Shown: piece by piece, positions 25,739-34,672 of the stretch
Layout: each line of letters starts with the position of its first letter
How positions within the stretch are numbered: the stretch's first letter is position 1
DNA from: Alphaproteobacteria bacterium bin52
Lineage (GTDB): Bacteria; Pseudomonadota; Alphaproteobacteria; Thalassobaculales; Thalassobaculaceae
Assembly (NCBI GenBank): GCA_002238645.1
Contig: MPMT01000033.1
Coordinates: forward strand, 1-51,065
Direction: 5' to 3'
DNA: 51,065 nucleotides
Translations under genes and position numbers: made by a program
The notes under the pieces: generated by a model
Told to the model about the DNA's origin: nothing
Seen by the model: only the letters and a program-made list of their open reading frames with translations
Database searches by the model: none

Positions 25739-27121
25739 ATGCCCCGATATGACTACGACCTGATCACCATCGGCGCCGGCTCCGGCGGGGTCCGCGCCTC
25801 GCGGCTCGCCGGGTCCTACGGCGCCAGGGTCGCCGTGATCGAGGAAATCCGCGAAGGCGGTACCTGCGTGCTGCGGGGGTGCGTTCCCAAGAAGCTGCTG
25901 GTCTATGGCAGCCATGTCGGCGAGGAACTCGCCGATGCCGAGGGCTACGGATGGACGATCGGTCCGGCGACCCATGACTGGGCCGCCATGATCGCGGCCA
26001 AGAACCGGGAGCTCGACCGTCTGCACGGCATCTACGTTTCGCTGCTCGAGAATGCCGGAGTGCACCGCTACCGGGGCCGCGGCGTGGTGCGTGATGCCCA
26101 CACGGTCGAGGTCGGAGACCGGGTACTGACGGGCGAGCGCATCCTGATCGCCGTCGGCGGCTGGCCGAGCCTGCCCCGGGTTCCCGGCATCGAGCTTGCA
26201 CTGACATCCAACGAGGCGCTGGAGCTGCCGGTACGTCCCGAACGTATCGTGATCGTCGGTTCCGGCTACATCGCGGTCGAGTTCGCCAGCATCTTTCGCG
26301 GCTTCGGGTCGGAGGTTGACCTCGTGTTCCGGGCCGAGCGGCCGTTGCGTGGCTTCGACGAGGATGTCCGCGTCATGCTGGGTGACGAACTCGCGAAGAA
26401 GGGGATTCGGCTGCACCCCGGCCTCCTGCCCGCCGAGATCGGACAGGACGGGTCAGGCGTCCGGACGAGGCTCACCTCTGGCCAGACACTCCATGCCGAC
26501 GCCATCATGTATGCCACGGGCCGGTTGCCGAACACCCGTGGTCTCGGACTTTCCGAGGCCGGGGTCGCGCTCACGACAAAAGGCGCCGTGCAGGTCGACG
26601 GGTGGAGCCGGTCGAGCGTGCCCTCCATCCATGCGATCGGAGACGTGACCGACCGCCTCAATCTCACCCCGGTGGCGATCGCCGAGGGACGCGCCTTTGC
26701 CGAGACCGTCTACAACTCCAACCCGATGACCGCGGACCATGAAGACGTTCCCAGCGCGGTGTTCAGCCAGCCGCCGGTTGCGTCGGTCGGACTTGCCGAG
26801 CACGACGCACGCGAGCGCTACGGCGAAGTGGATGTCTATGTCGCAGGTTTCCGGCCGATGAAGTACACGCTTACCCGGAACCAGGAACGCGGCATGCAGA
26901 AACTGATTGTCGACCGGGCGAGCCAGCGGGTCGTCGGTGCCCACATGGTGGGGGTGGACGCTGCCGAAATCATCCAGGGTATCGCCATCGCGGTCAGGAT
27001 GAAGGCGACCAAGGCGGATTTCGACGCCACCGTCGGTGTGCATCCGACCGCGGCCGAGGAGTTCGTGACCATGCGGGACCGACGGCCCGATCCGGTCAGG
27101 CAGGTCGCCGCCGCCCAGTAG
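25739..27121 (+). CDS. gor: Glutathione-disulfide reductase
   Basis: FAD- and NADPH-dependent reductase that regenerates glutathione. The redox-active disulfide is C43-x4-C48 in GGTCVLRGCVPKK, a form typical of alphaproteobacterial enzymes. GAGSGG near the N-terminus binds FAD, VGSGYIAVEFAS binds the second nucleotide, and HPTAAEEFVTM near the C-terminus supplies the catalytic His-Glu pair. The length of 460 is normal. It lies between gabD and cysS with 14-17-base gaps, one of the tightest runs in the window. Confidence 0.95.
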   Translation: MPRYDYDLITIGAGSGGVRASRLAGSYGARVAVIEEIREGGTCVLRGCVPKKLLVYGSHVGEELADAEGYGWTIGPATHDWAAMIAAKNRELDRLHGIYVSLLENAGVHRYRGRGVVRDAHTVEVGDRVLTGERILIAVGGWPSLPRVPGIELALTSNEALELPVRPERIVIVGSGYIAVEFASIFRGFGSEVDLVFRAERPLRGFDEDVRVMLGDELAKKGIRLHPGLLPAEIGQDGSGVRTRLTSGQTLHADAIMYATGRLPNTRGLGLSEAGVALTTKGAVQVDGWSRSSVPSIHAIGDVTDRLNLTPVAIAEGRAFAETVYNSNPMTADHEDVPSAVFSQPPVASVGLAEHDARERYGEVDVYVAGFRPMKYTLTRNQERGMQKLIVDRASQRVVGAHMVGVDAAEIIQGIAIAVRMKATKADFDATVGVHPTAAEEFVTMRDRRPDPVRQVAAAQ

Positions 27122-27135
27122 CCGGTTGACATCAG

Positions 27136-28506
27136 ATGACCCTGTTCTTCCACGACACGCTGACGCGCCGCAAGGTGCCGTTTGTTCCGCTCGATCCGGC
27201 GCATGTGCGGCTCTATGCGTGTGGTCCGACGGTCTATGATCACGCCCATATCGGCAACGCCCGTCCTGTCGTTGTCTTTGACGTGCTCTACCGCCTGCTC
27301 AGGCACCACTATCCGCGCGTGACCTACGTGCGCAACATCACCGACATCGACGACAAGATCAACGCGCGGGCGGCCGAGTCGGGACAGGATATCCGCGAAC
27401 TGACCGAGACGACGGCCCGGGACTTCCAGCGGGACATGGCCGCGATCGGCTCCCTGCCGCCTGATCGGGAACCGAGGGCGACCGAGCACGTGGTCGAGAT
27501 GATCTCGATGATCGAAGCCCTGCTTGCGCGGGAACATGCCTACGCCGCCGATGGGCATGTCCTGTTCTCCGTGCAGTCGATGCCGGAGTATGGCGCGCTG
27601 TCGCGCCTCGACCGGGAGCAGCTCATCGACGGCGCGAGGGTCGATGTCGCGCCCTACAAGCGGGACCCGGCCGACTTCGTGCTGTGGAAACCGTCTGCGG
27701 CGGGCACGCCTGGTTGGGACAGTCCATGGGGTTTCGGGCGCCCGGGCTGGCATATCGAATGCTCGGCCATGAGCCACGCCTACCTGGGCAAGACCTTCGA
27801 CATCCATGCGGGCGGCATCGACCTGGTGTTTCCGCACCACGAGAACGAAATCGCGCAGACACGATGCGCCTTCGGCACGCATGCCATGGCCTCGGTGTGG
27901 ATGCACAACGGCTTTGTCACCGTCGAGGGCGAGAAGATGTCCAAGTCGCTGGGCAACTTCTACACCGTGCACGACCTGTTGGCCGACTGGCCCGGCGAAG
28001 CGATCCGGTACGCCCTGCTCGCCGCGCAGTACCGCGCTCCGCTCGACTATGGCAGACGTGGCCTGGCCGAGGCCCGTTCCGCACTCGACCGGCTGTATCA
28101 GGCACTGCGTCCGACCGGGACGGTCGAACCGACAACCCCGTCGGAGCCGGTGCTCGAGGCGCTTGGCGACGACCTCAACACACCGCTCGCACTCGCCGGC
28201 CTGCACCGGCAGGCCAGCGCACTCAACCGGGCAGACACCGATGCCGAACGGCGTGAGATTGCCGGTGAACTCCGGGCATCTGGCCTGCTGCTCGGCCTGC
28301 TGCAGTCGGATCCCGAGGCCTGGTTCCAGGCGGGTGCGACAACCGGTCCCGACGAGGCCGGGATCCGGCGCCTCATCCATGCTCGCAACGAGGCGCGGGC
28401 CGCACGTGACTTCGCCACCGCCGACCGGATCCGTGACCAGCTGCGGGCGGACGGCATCGCGCTCGAGGACGGGGCGGACGGAACCAGCTGGAAGCGCCTG
28501 TCGTGA
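27136..28506 (+). CDS. cysS: Cysteinyl-tRNA synthetase
   Basis: Class I aminoacyl-tRNA synthetase charging tRNA-Cys. The HIGH-type motif is [11 protein letters not shown], the zinc-binding region includes CGPTVY and [10 protein letters not shown] with [10 protein letters not shown], and KMSKS appears as [11 protein letters not shown]. At 456 residues it is full length. It closes the gabD-gor-cysS run and converges on the CMD-family gene with only 3 bases between the stops. Confidence 0.97.
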   Translation: MTLFFHDTLTRRKVPFVPLDPAHVRLYACGPTVYDHAHIGNARPVVVFDVLYRLLRHHYPRVTYVRNITDIDDKINARAAESGQDIRELTETTARDFQRDMAAIGSLPPDREPRATEHVVEMISMIEALLAREHAYAADGHVLFSVQSMPEYGALSRLDREQLIDGARVDVAPYKRDPADFVLWKPSAAGTPGWDSPWGFGRPGWHIECSAMSHAYLGKTFDIHAGGIDLVFPHHENEIAQTRCAFGTHAMASVWMHNGFVTVEGEKMSKSLGNFYTVHDLLADWPGEAIRYALLAAQYRAPLDYGRRGLAEARSALDRLYQALRPTGTVEPTTPSEPVLEALGDDLNTPLALAGLHRQASALNRADTDAERREIAGELRASGLLLGLLQSDPEAWFQAGATTGPDEAGIRRLIHARNEARAARDFATADRIRDQLRADGIALEDGADGTSWKRLS

Positions 28507-28509
28507 CCG

Positions 28510-29055
28510 TCAGGCGCTGCGTGCGAACGCCTCTTCCTCGATGTCGAGCTGAAGGACATCGTTGAACCGGTTGAACGCACCGCACAGCGCAATCCGCCAG
28601 GTGAGTTCGACGATCTGCGGCTCGGAAAAATGCCGGCGCAGCCGCAGGAACATCTCATCGCGCACGCCATTGAAGTCCCGTGTCACCGCGATTGCGTACT
28701 CGACCACCAGCCGGTCGACCTCGTCGAGTTCCGGGTGATCGTCATGGTCGAGCAGCCGATCGACGCCCTGGGGCGAGATGCCCTGGACGGCAAGCCGCGG
28801 CCCGTGATGGGCGACACAGTACGCGCAGCTGTTCAGTTGCGAGACCGCGACCAGGGCAAGTTCGAGGTAACGCTTCTCGACCAGGGACTCCTGGCCGAGC
28901 TCGGTCAGCATGCCGAACACATGCGCGAAGATCGGAGTCCGATGGGCCATGGCGCCGACCAGGCTCGAAAACGGCCCGTAGGTCGCCATGTCGTCAAACA
29001 GGTGACGGTGCTGCTCGGGAACCGCATCCCGACCGGCATAGGATATCCGCGCCAT
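28510..29055 (-). CDS. Carboxymuconolactone decarboxylase/AhpD family protein
   Basis: All-helical protein of 181 residues with the AhpD-like redox motif C77-A-Y-C80 followed by H84 (NSCAYCVAHHG). Members with this motif act as thiol peroxidase adaptors; others decarboxylate aromatic-derived lactones. Presence of the Cys pair favours a redox role. ATG 29055 has GGAGG seven bases upstream. It converges on cysS and lies 86 bases before the DUF294 protein's stop on the same strand, so it may share no promoter with it. Confidence 0.85.
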   Translation of the reverse strand: MARISYAGRDAVPEQHRHLFDDMATYGPFSSLVGAMAHRTPIFAHVFGMLTELGQESLVEKRYLELALVAVSQLNSCAYCVAHHGPRLAVQGISPQGVDRLLDHDDHPELDEVDRLVVEYAIAVTRDFNGVRDEMFLRLRRHFSEPQIVELTWRIALCGAFNRFNDVLQLDIEEEAFARSA

Positions 29056-29141
29056 TGACTGCCTCCGAAATCTACGTCGATCGATGCGCGGCATGCTACG
29101 GGAACACCCTGCGCCGGACAATCGCGCCAAGGCCGGCGCAC

Positions 29142-31229
29142 CTACCGGCCCATCAGCGCCGGAAGGTCGGAGATGATGGTGGCCACACGGCTCATTCCCG
29201 ACTTCAGGGCCCGCTGCACCTGGGCCGGGGTCCCGCCCAGATCGACGCGGTTCGAGGGTTTCGCACCGTTCTTCATGTCCTCGACCTGCTGGCGCAGCAC
29301 CAGGGTCATGCAGGTGTTCTGGAACTCGAGCAGGGCAGCGCAGTCGGCCGCACCCAGCCGCCCGGCCTGTTCGATCGCATCGAGCCTCGCGGCGGTAGAC
29401 GCGGCATCAAGTCCCGAGCGCAGTGCCAGGGCGCGGACCAGGCTGACCAGCGGCAGCAGGCCGTGACGTTTCAGATCGACCCGGCCGCGTTCGACCGGAA
29501 GACGGCCGAGGAAACCGAGGCGCGGCGCCGTGTCGGTCACCGACTGCGCCAGAAGGCCGAGGAACGGCCGGGTTGCGGCGGCCGCAGCCACGGCGTCCTG
29601 CCTCAGCCGGTGACCGAGCGACCGCTCGCCCGCAACCGGTGCAAGATCGAAGAAGATGTCCACGCTGAGCAGGTCCTCCGGACGCGCCCGTGACAGCCAG
29701 TGCGCAACCCGGTCCCGCCACTCATCCACGGTGCCGCGCCATACCGGGTTCGACGCCATCACGCCGCCATCGCACAGCCGTATTCCGGCCTCCGCCAGCC
29801 CCTCGGTCAGGATCGAGCCGAACTCGGCGAACCAGTCATCGTCCGCGGGCTCACCCTCGTGCACCAGCGCGTTGTCCTGGTCCGCACCGAGCAGGCTCTC
29901 GGCCCGTCCTCCCGACCCGAGGACCAGCACGGCGTATCCTGCCGGTGGCCCGCGGCGGCCCCGGGCGGCCATGCGCTCGCACGCGAGTTCCGACATGCGT
30001 GCGGTGACTGCCTGCAGTTCGCGCCCGATGACCCGTGCGATCGCACGGCCGTCGAGCCCGTCCGCCAGCAATCCTTCCGCGACCTCGGGGACCCTTGCGT
30101 AGGCCGTTGCCAGTTCCTGCTCGGTTGTCGCCGTCGCGGTTGCGTCCCTGACCGAGAGCTGCTCGCGCGCCCGGTGGTGAAGCAGGTCGCGGTGCGAAAC
30201 CATGCCGCAGGCAAGCCCCTCGCCATCGGTCACCGCGAGGTGCCGGATCCCGAGCCGGTCCATGCGCGCGAGCGCACGGTAGAGCAGTTCATCCTGCCCG
30301 AGACTGACCACGGGTGCGCTCATTAACTCTTCGATGCCGGCCTCGGGAGACCTGTTCACCAGTCCGCCCAGCAGGTCGCGTTCGGTGATGATGCCCGACG
30401 GAACGCCGTGGCCCGGACCAACCAGCAGCGAGCCAATGCGGCGCTCGATCATGATCCGGGCTGCATCGGCCAGACCGGTACCCGGCGCAATCCACACCGG
30501 TGGCGCATTCATAACGTCGCGAAGCGTGCGTGCGAACACCGTTCCGTCAAGGCGTGCCGGTTCCGTCGCCGCCGGCCCGGCATCGGCGTGCCAGCCGGAG
30601 GCGACCTCCCGCTGGACCAGGTCACGACGGCGTTCAAGCAGCGCGCGTGCCTCGGCAAGAGTCCGCACCCCGGCCCGGGAAAGCCGCGGCAGCAGTCTCT
30701 GGTAGCACTCCGCTACCGCAATCGCGTCTGCGAGCGCGTCGTGCCGCCGGGAAACCGACACGCCGAGCATGCCGGTGACCGCCTCCATGCCCGAATGGGG
30801 CAGGGTCGGCTCCAGCGCCGCCAGCACCATGCCGATATCGAGCGATGGCGGCTCGGTCCACGCCATTGCGCGCCGTTCAGCCTCGGCGCGCAGGATCGCG
30901 AGATCGAACGCGATGTGCACCCCGATGACAATTCGGCCGGCAAGGAGATCCGCAAGCCGGGGCAGCACCTGCTCAAGCCCGGGCGCGTCGGCCAGCGCCG
31001 CATCATCGAGACCGGTGATTCGCGCCGCCGTTGCCGGTACCGCAATGTCCGGCCTGACCAGGCAGTCCATGCGCGGGGTATCGAGCAGGACCGGACCGTC
31101 CAGCAGCGCAACCCCGACCTGGATCACCCTGTCACGGGCAACGTCAAGGCCGGTGGTTTCCAGGTCGAGGCTGGCAAGCGGCAGGGCCGACAGCGGAACA
31201 AGGCCTGACGGCGAGCGGGTCCCGTCCAT
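29142..31229 (-). CDS. Exonuclease / CBS pair / DUF294 nucleotidyltransferase fusion
   Basis: Three-part protein of 695 residues. Residues about 15-200 form a DnaQ-like DEDDh exonuclease (D22 and E24 in LDLETTGLD; RRHDALADA near the end). About 229-355 is a CBS domain pair that would bind an adenine nucleotide. From about 420 comes a GlnD-like nucleotidyltransferase with G-S438-GGR and the DQD pair D450/D452 (ADQDNALVHEG), then a DUF294 C-terminal domain. CBS-DUF294 proteins are often found beside acetate symporters and acyl-CoA synthetases, as here, and probably act as signalling proteins. GGAGG six bases before ATG 31229 sets the start; a GTG one codon earlier is possible. Protein target and nucleotide are unknown. 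Confidence 0.85.
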   Translation of the reverse strand: MDGTRSPSGLVPLSALPLASLDLETTGLDVARDRVIQVGVALLDGPVLLDTPRMDCLVRPDIAVPATAARITGLDDAALADAPGLEQVLPRLADLLAGRIVIGVHIAFDLAILRAEAERRAMAWTEPPSLDIGMVLAALEPTLPHSGMEAVTGMLGVSVSRRHDALADAIAVAECYQRLLPRLSRAGVRTLAEARALLERRRDLVQREVASGWHADAGPAATEPARLDGTVFARTLRDVMNAPPVWIAPGTGLADAARIMIERRIGSLLVGPGHGVPSGIITERDLLGGLVNRSPEAGIEELMSAPVVSLGQDELLYRALARMDRLGIRHLAVTDGEGLACGMVSHRDLLHHRAREQLSVRDATATATTEQELATAYARVPEVAEGLLADGLDGRAIARVIGRELQAVTARMSELACERMAARGRRGPPAGYAVLVLGSGGRAESLLGADQDNALVHEGEPADDDWFAEFGSILTEGLAEAGIRLCDGGVMASNPVWRGTVDEWRDRVAHWLSRARPEDLLSVDIFFDLAPVAGERSLGHRLRQDAVAAAAATRPFLGLLAQSVTDTAPRLGFLGRLPVERGRVDLKRHGLLPLVSLVRALALRSGLDAASTAARLDAIEQAGRLGAADCAALLEFQNTCMTLVLRQQVEDMKNGAKPSNRVDLGGTPAQVQRALKSGMSRVATIISDLPALMGR

Positions 31230-31250
31230 CACGTGCCTCCGGATGGCAGG

Positions 31251-31604
31251 TCAGTTCAGGAAGAACCCTACCAACTGCGCCACGCCAAGCGCGACCTCGC
31301 TCTCGAGCGGAAACGACAACATGCCCATGACCGAGTACCCGAGCAGCCACGGCATGACATAGAACCGGATTATGAAGAAGAACCAGGCAACATAGAGCGG
31401 CACCATCGGCGCGATCAGGAAGCCCGGCGTGACCGGGTCGAACAGCCTGAGCAGCGGGTCGGTGGCCCTGACGAAGAAACGCATGAAGAAGAACTGGCTG
31501 TTCTGCGGCAGGAAGATCCCCATGCCGAACCGGCCGATCAGCGTCCACATGATCACGCCGAGCAGATAGTCGATGACCACGATCCAGAGCGGAAATCCTG
31601 CCAT
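31251..31604 (-). CDS. Small integral membrane protein, YggT-like
   Basis: 117 residues with about three hydrophobic segments (roughly 5-30, 62-85, 95-116). The middle reads FFFMRFFVRATDPLLRLFDPVTPGFL, which resembles the F..R...P.LR.....P pattern of YggT-family proteins, but the match is loose. It lies between the symporter and the DUF294 protein on the same strand, separated from the latter by 21 bases, so it is probably part of the transport module. Function unknown. Confidence 0.6.
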   Translation of the reverse strand: MAGFPLWIVVIDYLLGVIMWTLIGRFGMGIFLPQNSQFFFMRFFVRATDPLLRLFDPVTPGFLIAPMVPLYVAWFFFIIRFYVMPWLLGYSVMGMLSFPLESEVALGVAQLVGFFLN

Positions 31605-31646
31605 GATTCGAGGATCCCTTCCTGCACGGTCCTGCGCATCATGCGA

Positions 31647-31677
31647 ACGGGGGCGAAGACCGGGTCTTCGCCCCCGT
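31647..31677 (-). terminator. Strong hairpin after the symporter gene
   Basis: ACGGGGGCGAAGACC at 31647-31661 is perfectly complementary to 31663-31677, leaving a minimal loop (14 pairs with a 3-base loop in practice). It lies 24 bases after the symporter stop and before the YggT-like gene. No T-run follows on either strand, so it may reduce rather than end transcription, or protect the upstream mRNA from 3' decay. Confidence 0.5.
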
Positions 31678-31700
31678 CACATGTGGTACCAACCCCTGTT

Positions 31701-33530
31701 CTAGTGGTCCGAACTCAGGATCGGATCTCCCTTGGGTATCCGCACCTCGTCGACCATCCTCTGGGTCTCCTCGTCGGGCTCGGCAGTCGCGAGCGACACC
31801 ACCACCATTGCCACCAGGCTTACGACGGCACCGACAACGCCGAACCGCAGGTGATCGATGCCGATCCACGGCTCCATGTCCGCAAAGCGAACCATGTACA
31901 GGTACCAGGACCCCGCCAGGAAGCCGAGCCCCATGCCGGCGATCGCACCCTGCCGGTTTGCCCGTTTCCACCAGATGCCCAGCACCAGCGGGAAGAACAG
32001 TCCGGACATGGCGAAATCGAACGCCCAGGCAACGGCTCCGAGGATGCTGGTGAGCTTCAGGCTCGCCACGGCCGCACCGGCCGCACCCATCGCGATCAGC
32101 AATACCCGGGCCACGACCAGCCGCTTGGCGGTTTCGGCCTTCGGATCGATGATCTTGTAGTACAGGTCATGGCTGAGCGCGTTGGCGATTGCCAGCAGCA
32201 GTCCGTCGGCCGTCGACATGGCGGCCGCCATGCCACCGGCGGCGACCAGGCCGGAGATCACGTACGGCAGACCGGCGATTTCCGGTGTCGCGAGGACGAC
32301 GATGTCGCCGCGCATGAAGAACTCGTTGATCTGCAGTATGCCGTCGCCATTACTGTCGACCAGCTTGACGAATCCCACCGAACTCCATTTCTGGATCCAC
32401 TCCAGCGCATTCACGTCGGCAATCGCCTTGCCGATGATGCTTGTCGCCAGGTTCGGATCGAGCACCTGCAGCTTGGTGAAGGTCGCCAGGGCCGGAGCCG
32501 TGAAGTACAGCAGGAAGATGAAGAACAGCGACCAGGCCACCGAGGTCCGCGCCGCCTTCACCGAAGGTGTGGTGAAATAGCGCATCAGGATGTGCGGAAG
32601 CGAGGCGGTGCCCATCATCATGCAGGCGACCAGGGTCACGAACTTCCAGGCCGCCAGACCGCCTTCACCGGCCGTGGAGTGCGGCACCGTCAGGGCCTTG
32701 AGCCCGGCGACCGCCTCCGCCGGCATCAGTGTGCCGACCTGGTGCATGGCCTCGAGTTCGACCAGCCGTGCCACGGCGTCACCGTAGACCAGCTGCGGGA
32801 ACACCCCGAAACCCTGCTTGTTGGACATCCAGAACACCGGCACCAGGTAGGCGATGATCAGCACGATGTACTGGGCCACCTGGGTCCAGGTCACCGCCCG
32901 CATGCCTCCCAGCATCGAGCAGAGCAGGATACCGGCCAGTCCGAACCAGACGCCGACCTCGAACGGGATCTCCAGGGCACGTGCCGCGATGGTCCCGGTC
33001 GCGTTGATCTGCGCGGTCACGTAGGTAAACGAAGCGACCACGAGAACGATGACGGCAAACAGCCGTGCGGTATTGCCGCCGTAGCGGGTGCCGATGAAGT
33101 CCGGAACGGTGTAGCACCCGAACTTGCGCAGGTACGGCGCCATCAGCACCGCGACCAGCACATAGCCACCGGTCCAGCCAACGACGAAGGCCAGGTAGCC
33201 GTGACCGCCCATGTAGATGCCGCCGGCCATGGCCACGAAGGACGCGCCCGACATCCAGTCGGCCGCGGTCGCCATGCCGTTGAACACCGGCGGAACCTGT
33301 CGGCCGGCAACGTAGTAGGCATCGACCTGCATGGTCCGGGACATCCAGCCGATGCCGGCATAGATCGCCACCGTGAACGCAACGAACAGGATGCCGAGGG
33401 TGTCGGCCGCGACCCCCATCTGCTCCAGTACGGCCATCAGGAGGATGAAGATGATGAATCCGCCGGTGTAGAAACCGTAGATTCTCGGGAGATTGTCTAC
33501 AAAATCGCCCGTCCCTCTCAATAAGCTCAT
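31701..33530 (-). CDS. Sodium/solute symporter large subunit (VC_2705-type, ActP-like)
   Basis: SSS-family transporter of 609 residues with about 13 membrane helices, likely importing acetate or another short-chain acid with Na+. The AGRQVPPVFNGMATAADWMSGASF segment near residues 80-105 is the Na+-site region. A perfect EF-hand calcium loop, DSNGDGILQINE, lies at 392-403 in a soluble loop: Asp, Asn, Asp, Gly and Glu occupy positions 1, 3, 5, 6 and 12. ATG 33530 follows GGGGGGTGTC; the frame is open upstream but unconserved. The small DUF4212 subunit precedes it by 10 bases, and propionate-CoA ligase is nearby, supporting organic-acid uptake. The exact substrate is inference. Confidence 0.92.
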   Translation of the reverse strand: MSLLRGTGDFVDNLPRIYGFYTGGFIIFILLMAVLEQMGVAADTLGILFVAFTVAIYAGIGWMSRTMQVDAYYVAGRQVPPVFNGMATAADWMSGASFVAMAGGIYMGGHGYLAFVVGWTGGYVLVAVLMAPYLRKFGCYTVPDFIGTRYGGNTARLFAVIVLVVASFTYVTAQINATGTIAARALEIPFEVGVWFGLAGILLCSMLGGMRAVTWTQVAQYIVLIIAYLVPVFWMSNKQGFGVFPQLVYGDAVARLVELEAMHQVGTLMPAEAVAGLKALTVPHSTAGEGGLAAWKFVTLVACMMMGTASLPHILMRYFTTPSVKAARTSVAWSLFFIFLLYFTAPALATFTKLQVLDPNLATSIIGKAIADVNALEWIQKWSSVGFVKLVDSNGDGILQINEFFMRGDIVVLATPEIAGLPYVISGLVAAGGMAAAMSTADGLLLAIANALSHDLYYKIIDPKAETAKRLVVARVLLIAMGAAGAAVASLKLTSILGAVAWAFDFAMSGLFFPLVLGIWWKRANRQGAIAGMGLGFLAGSWYLYMVRFADMEPWIGIDHLRFGVVGAVVSLVAMVVVSLATAEPDEETQRMVDEVRIPKGDPILSSDH

Positions 33531-33540
33531 GACACCCCCC

Positions 33541-33804
33541 CTATTCGTCTTCGGCCATGCCGCACTGCACGTCGATCGCATGCTGCTGGCGGATAAAGAT
33601 GAAGAGTTGCACCACGAACACGACCAGTGATCCCTGCGCCGCCATGTAGAAGCCCAGCGGGAAGTGCATGAAACTGGTCTGGTTCAGGGTAGGTGCGAAC
33701 CAGTGGATGAGATAGGCGAAGACGAACCAGATCAGCAAATGTATGATCATGAGCTGCCTGGTCCGCCTCCAATGCTCTTCCCTCTGGGAAGCATTGTCAG
33801 GCAT
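33541..33804 (-). CDS. DUF4212 symporter small subunit
   Basis: 87-residue membrane protein with two helices (LMIIHLLIWFVFAYLIHWF and FYMAAQGSLVVFVVQLFIFI). The opening REEHWRRTRQL and the FMHFPLGFYMAAQGS stretch are characteristic of the DUF4212 small subunits that accompany VC_2705-type SSS transporters. GGGGGA precedes ATG 33804. It is the first gene of the transport operon and overlaps none of its neighbours; the large subunit starts 10 bases after its stop. Confidence 0.9.
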   Translation of the reverse strand: MPDNASQREEHWRRTRQLMIIHLLIWFVFAYLIHWFAPTLNQTSFMHFPLGFYMAAQGSLVVFVVQLFIFIRQQHAIDVQCGMAEDE

Positions 33805-33866
33805 GGTTTTTCCCCCATGATGGCGGCACGCCCGCGCGGAGGGGTGCACGCCACTGTTTCCGACCT

Positions 33867-33932
33867 CGGAATGCGGCCACGTGCGGCATTCCGCGCACCA
33901 GACTCCAGTCTACTGTGACCGTTTAGTGTCAC
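33867..33932. promoter_or_regulatory. Two inverted repeats in the symporter divergent promoter
   Basis: CGGAATGC (33867-33874) pairs with GCATTCCG (33886-33893) around an 11-base spacer that contains CACGTG. GTGAC (33915-33919) pairs with GTCAC (33928-33932) around 8 bases. Both lie in the 166-base gap between the divergent DUF4212 gene and the gene at 33971, where regulator binding would control both. No regulator can be named. Confidence 0.45.
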
Positions 33933-33970
33933 GACGACAACCGTGCGGTGGCATTACGAATGGAAATGGG

Positions 33971-34672
33971 ATGCTTCTGCAACAGTTCAGGATCGGGTTT
34001 GGCACCGAAAGCCCCGGGGCACTCATTCGCGCGCTTCGCGACTATCTGGTCGGAACCGGACGCCAACGTTCGATACGCGACTGCGACGGCCTCGCCACGT
34101 TCATCGCGGCAAGATCGAGCCACGTGGCCCAGACTTCACTCTACGGTTACCTGCGTACCAGGGCTGGAACCATGTATCCTGAACTATTCTCAAACGACGA
34201 TTTCATGGTTTCGATCAATATTGCCAAGTGGCAAGTGTGGCTTGCCTGTCTTTCCGATCTCTCGGTCTACTGCGGTGGCATGCTGGCACGGCGCAGCCCC
34301 GCCACGGAGCAGAACCGGGTCCACGCCATCGTGGCGTACGCCGTCGGGACCGCACTGGCCGAGGCGGGAGAGCCGCAGGAGGCGGGAGCGGCCTTCCCGG
34401 AGAACGCCGCCGCGGTTCGCACTCGAATCGATTCGGTCGACTGGAAGGCGGTGGAAGACGGCGAATCGCATTTTACCTGCAGTCCGGAAGCTCTGGTCAC
34501 CTGGGCGCCGATCGTCGAAGGCCTCAAGGAACTCGATCGCGACATCGTGGTGAATTCGGTCCGGTTTCGCTGGCAGGAGGTCCGCCGGGATGTGCGCCGG
34601 CTGCTCGATGCAGACGCGGTGATCGCGTCGGGACCCGCAGAAGCCCCGGGACCGGTTCAGCCCGACAGATAG
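33971..34672 (+). CDS. Hypothetical protein
   Basis: I do not recognise a family. The 233-residue translation has the even composition and codon use of a real protein. The N-terminal half is mixed helix (ALIRALRDYLVGTG, then ATFIAARSSHVAQTSLYGYLRTRAGTMYPELF); a short hydrophobic stretch WQVWLACLSDLSVYCGGML follows near residues 85-105, too polar for a confident membrane helix. The C-terminal part is charged and helical. ATG 33971 begins the conserved-looking part. It diverges from the symporter operon and its last 16 bases overlap the convergent propionate-CoA ligase, so a link to organic-acid uptake is possible. Confidence 0.6.
   Translation: MLLQQFRIGFGTESPGALIRALRDYLVGTGRQRSIRDCDGLATFIAARSSHVAQTSLYGYLRTRAGTMYPELFSNDDFMVSINIAKWQVWLACLSDLSVYCGGMLARRSPATEQNRVHAIVAYAVGTALAEAGEPQEAGAAFPENAAAVRTRIDSVDWKAVEDGESHFTCSPEALVTWAPIVEGLKELDRDIVVNSVRFRWQEVRRDVRRLLDADAVIASGPAEAPGPVQPDR

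Noticed and set aside
31233..33524. A 763-codon open frame on the plus strand opposite the symporter
   Set aside because: It is an antisense shadow of a GC-rich gene: His/Gln/Arg/Asp-rich, no domain-like patterns, while the minus strand encodes a clear SSS transporter.
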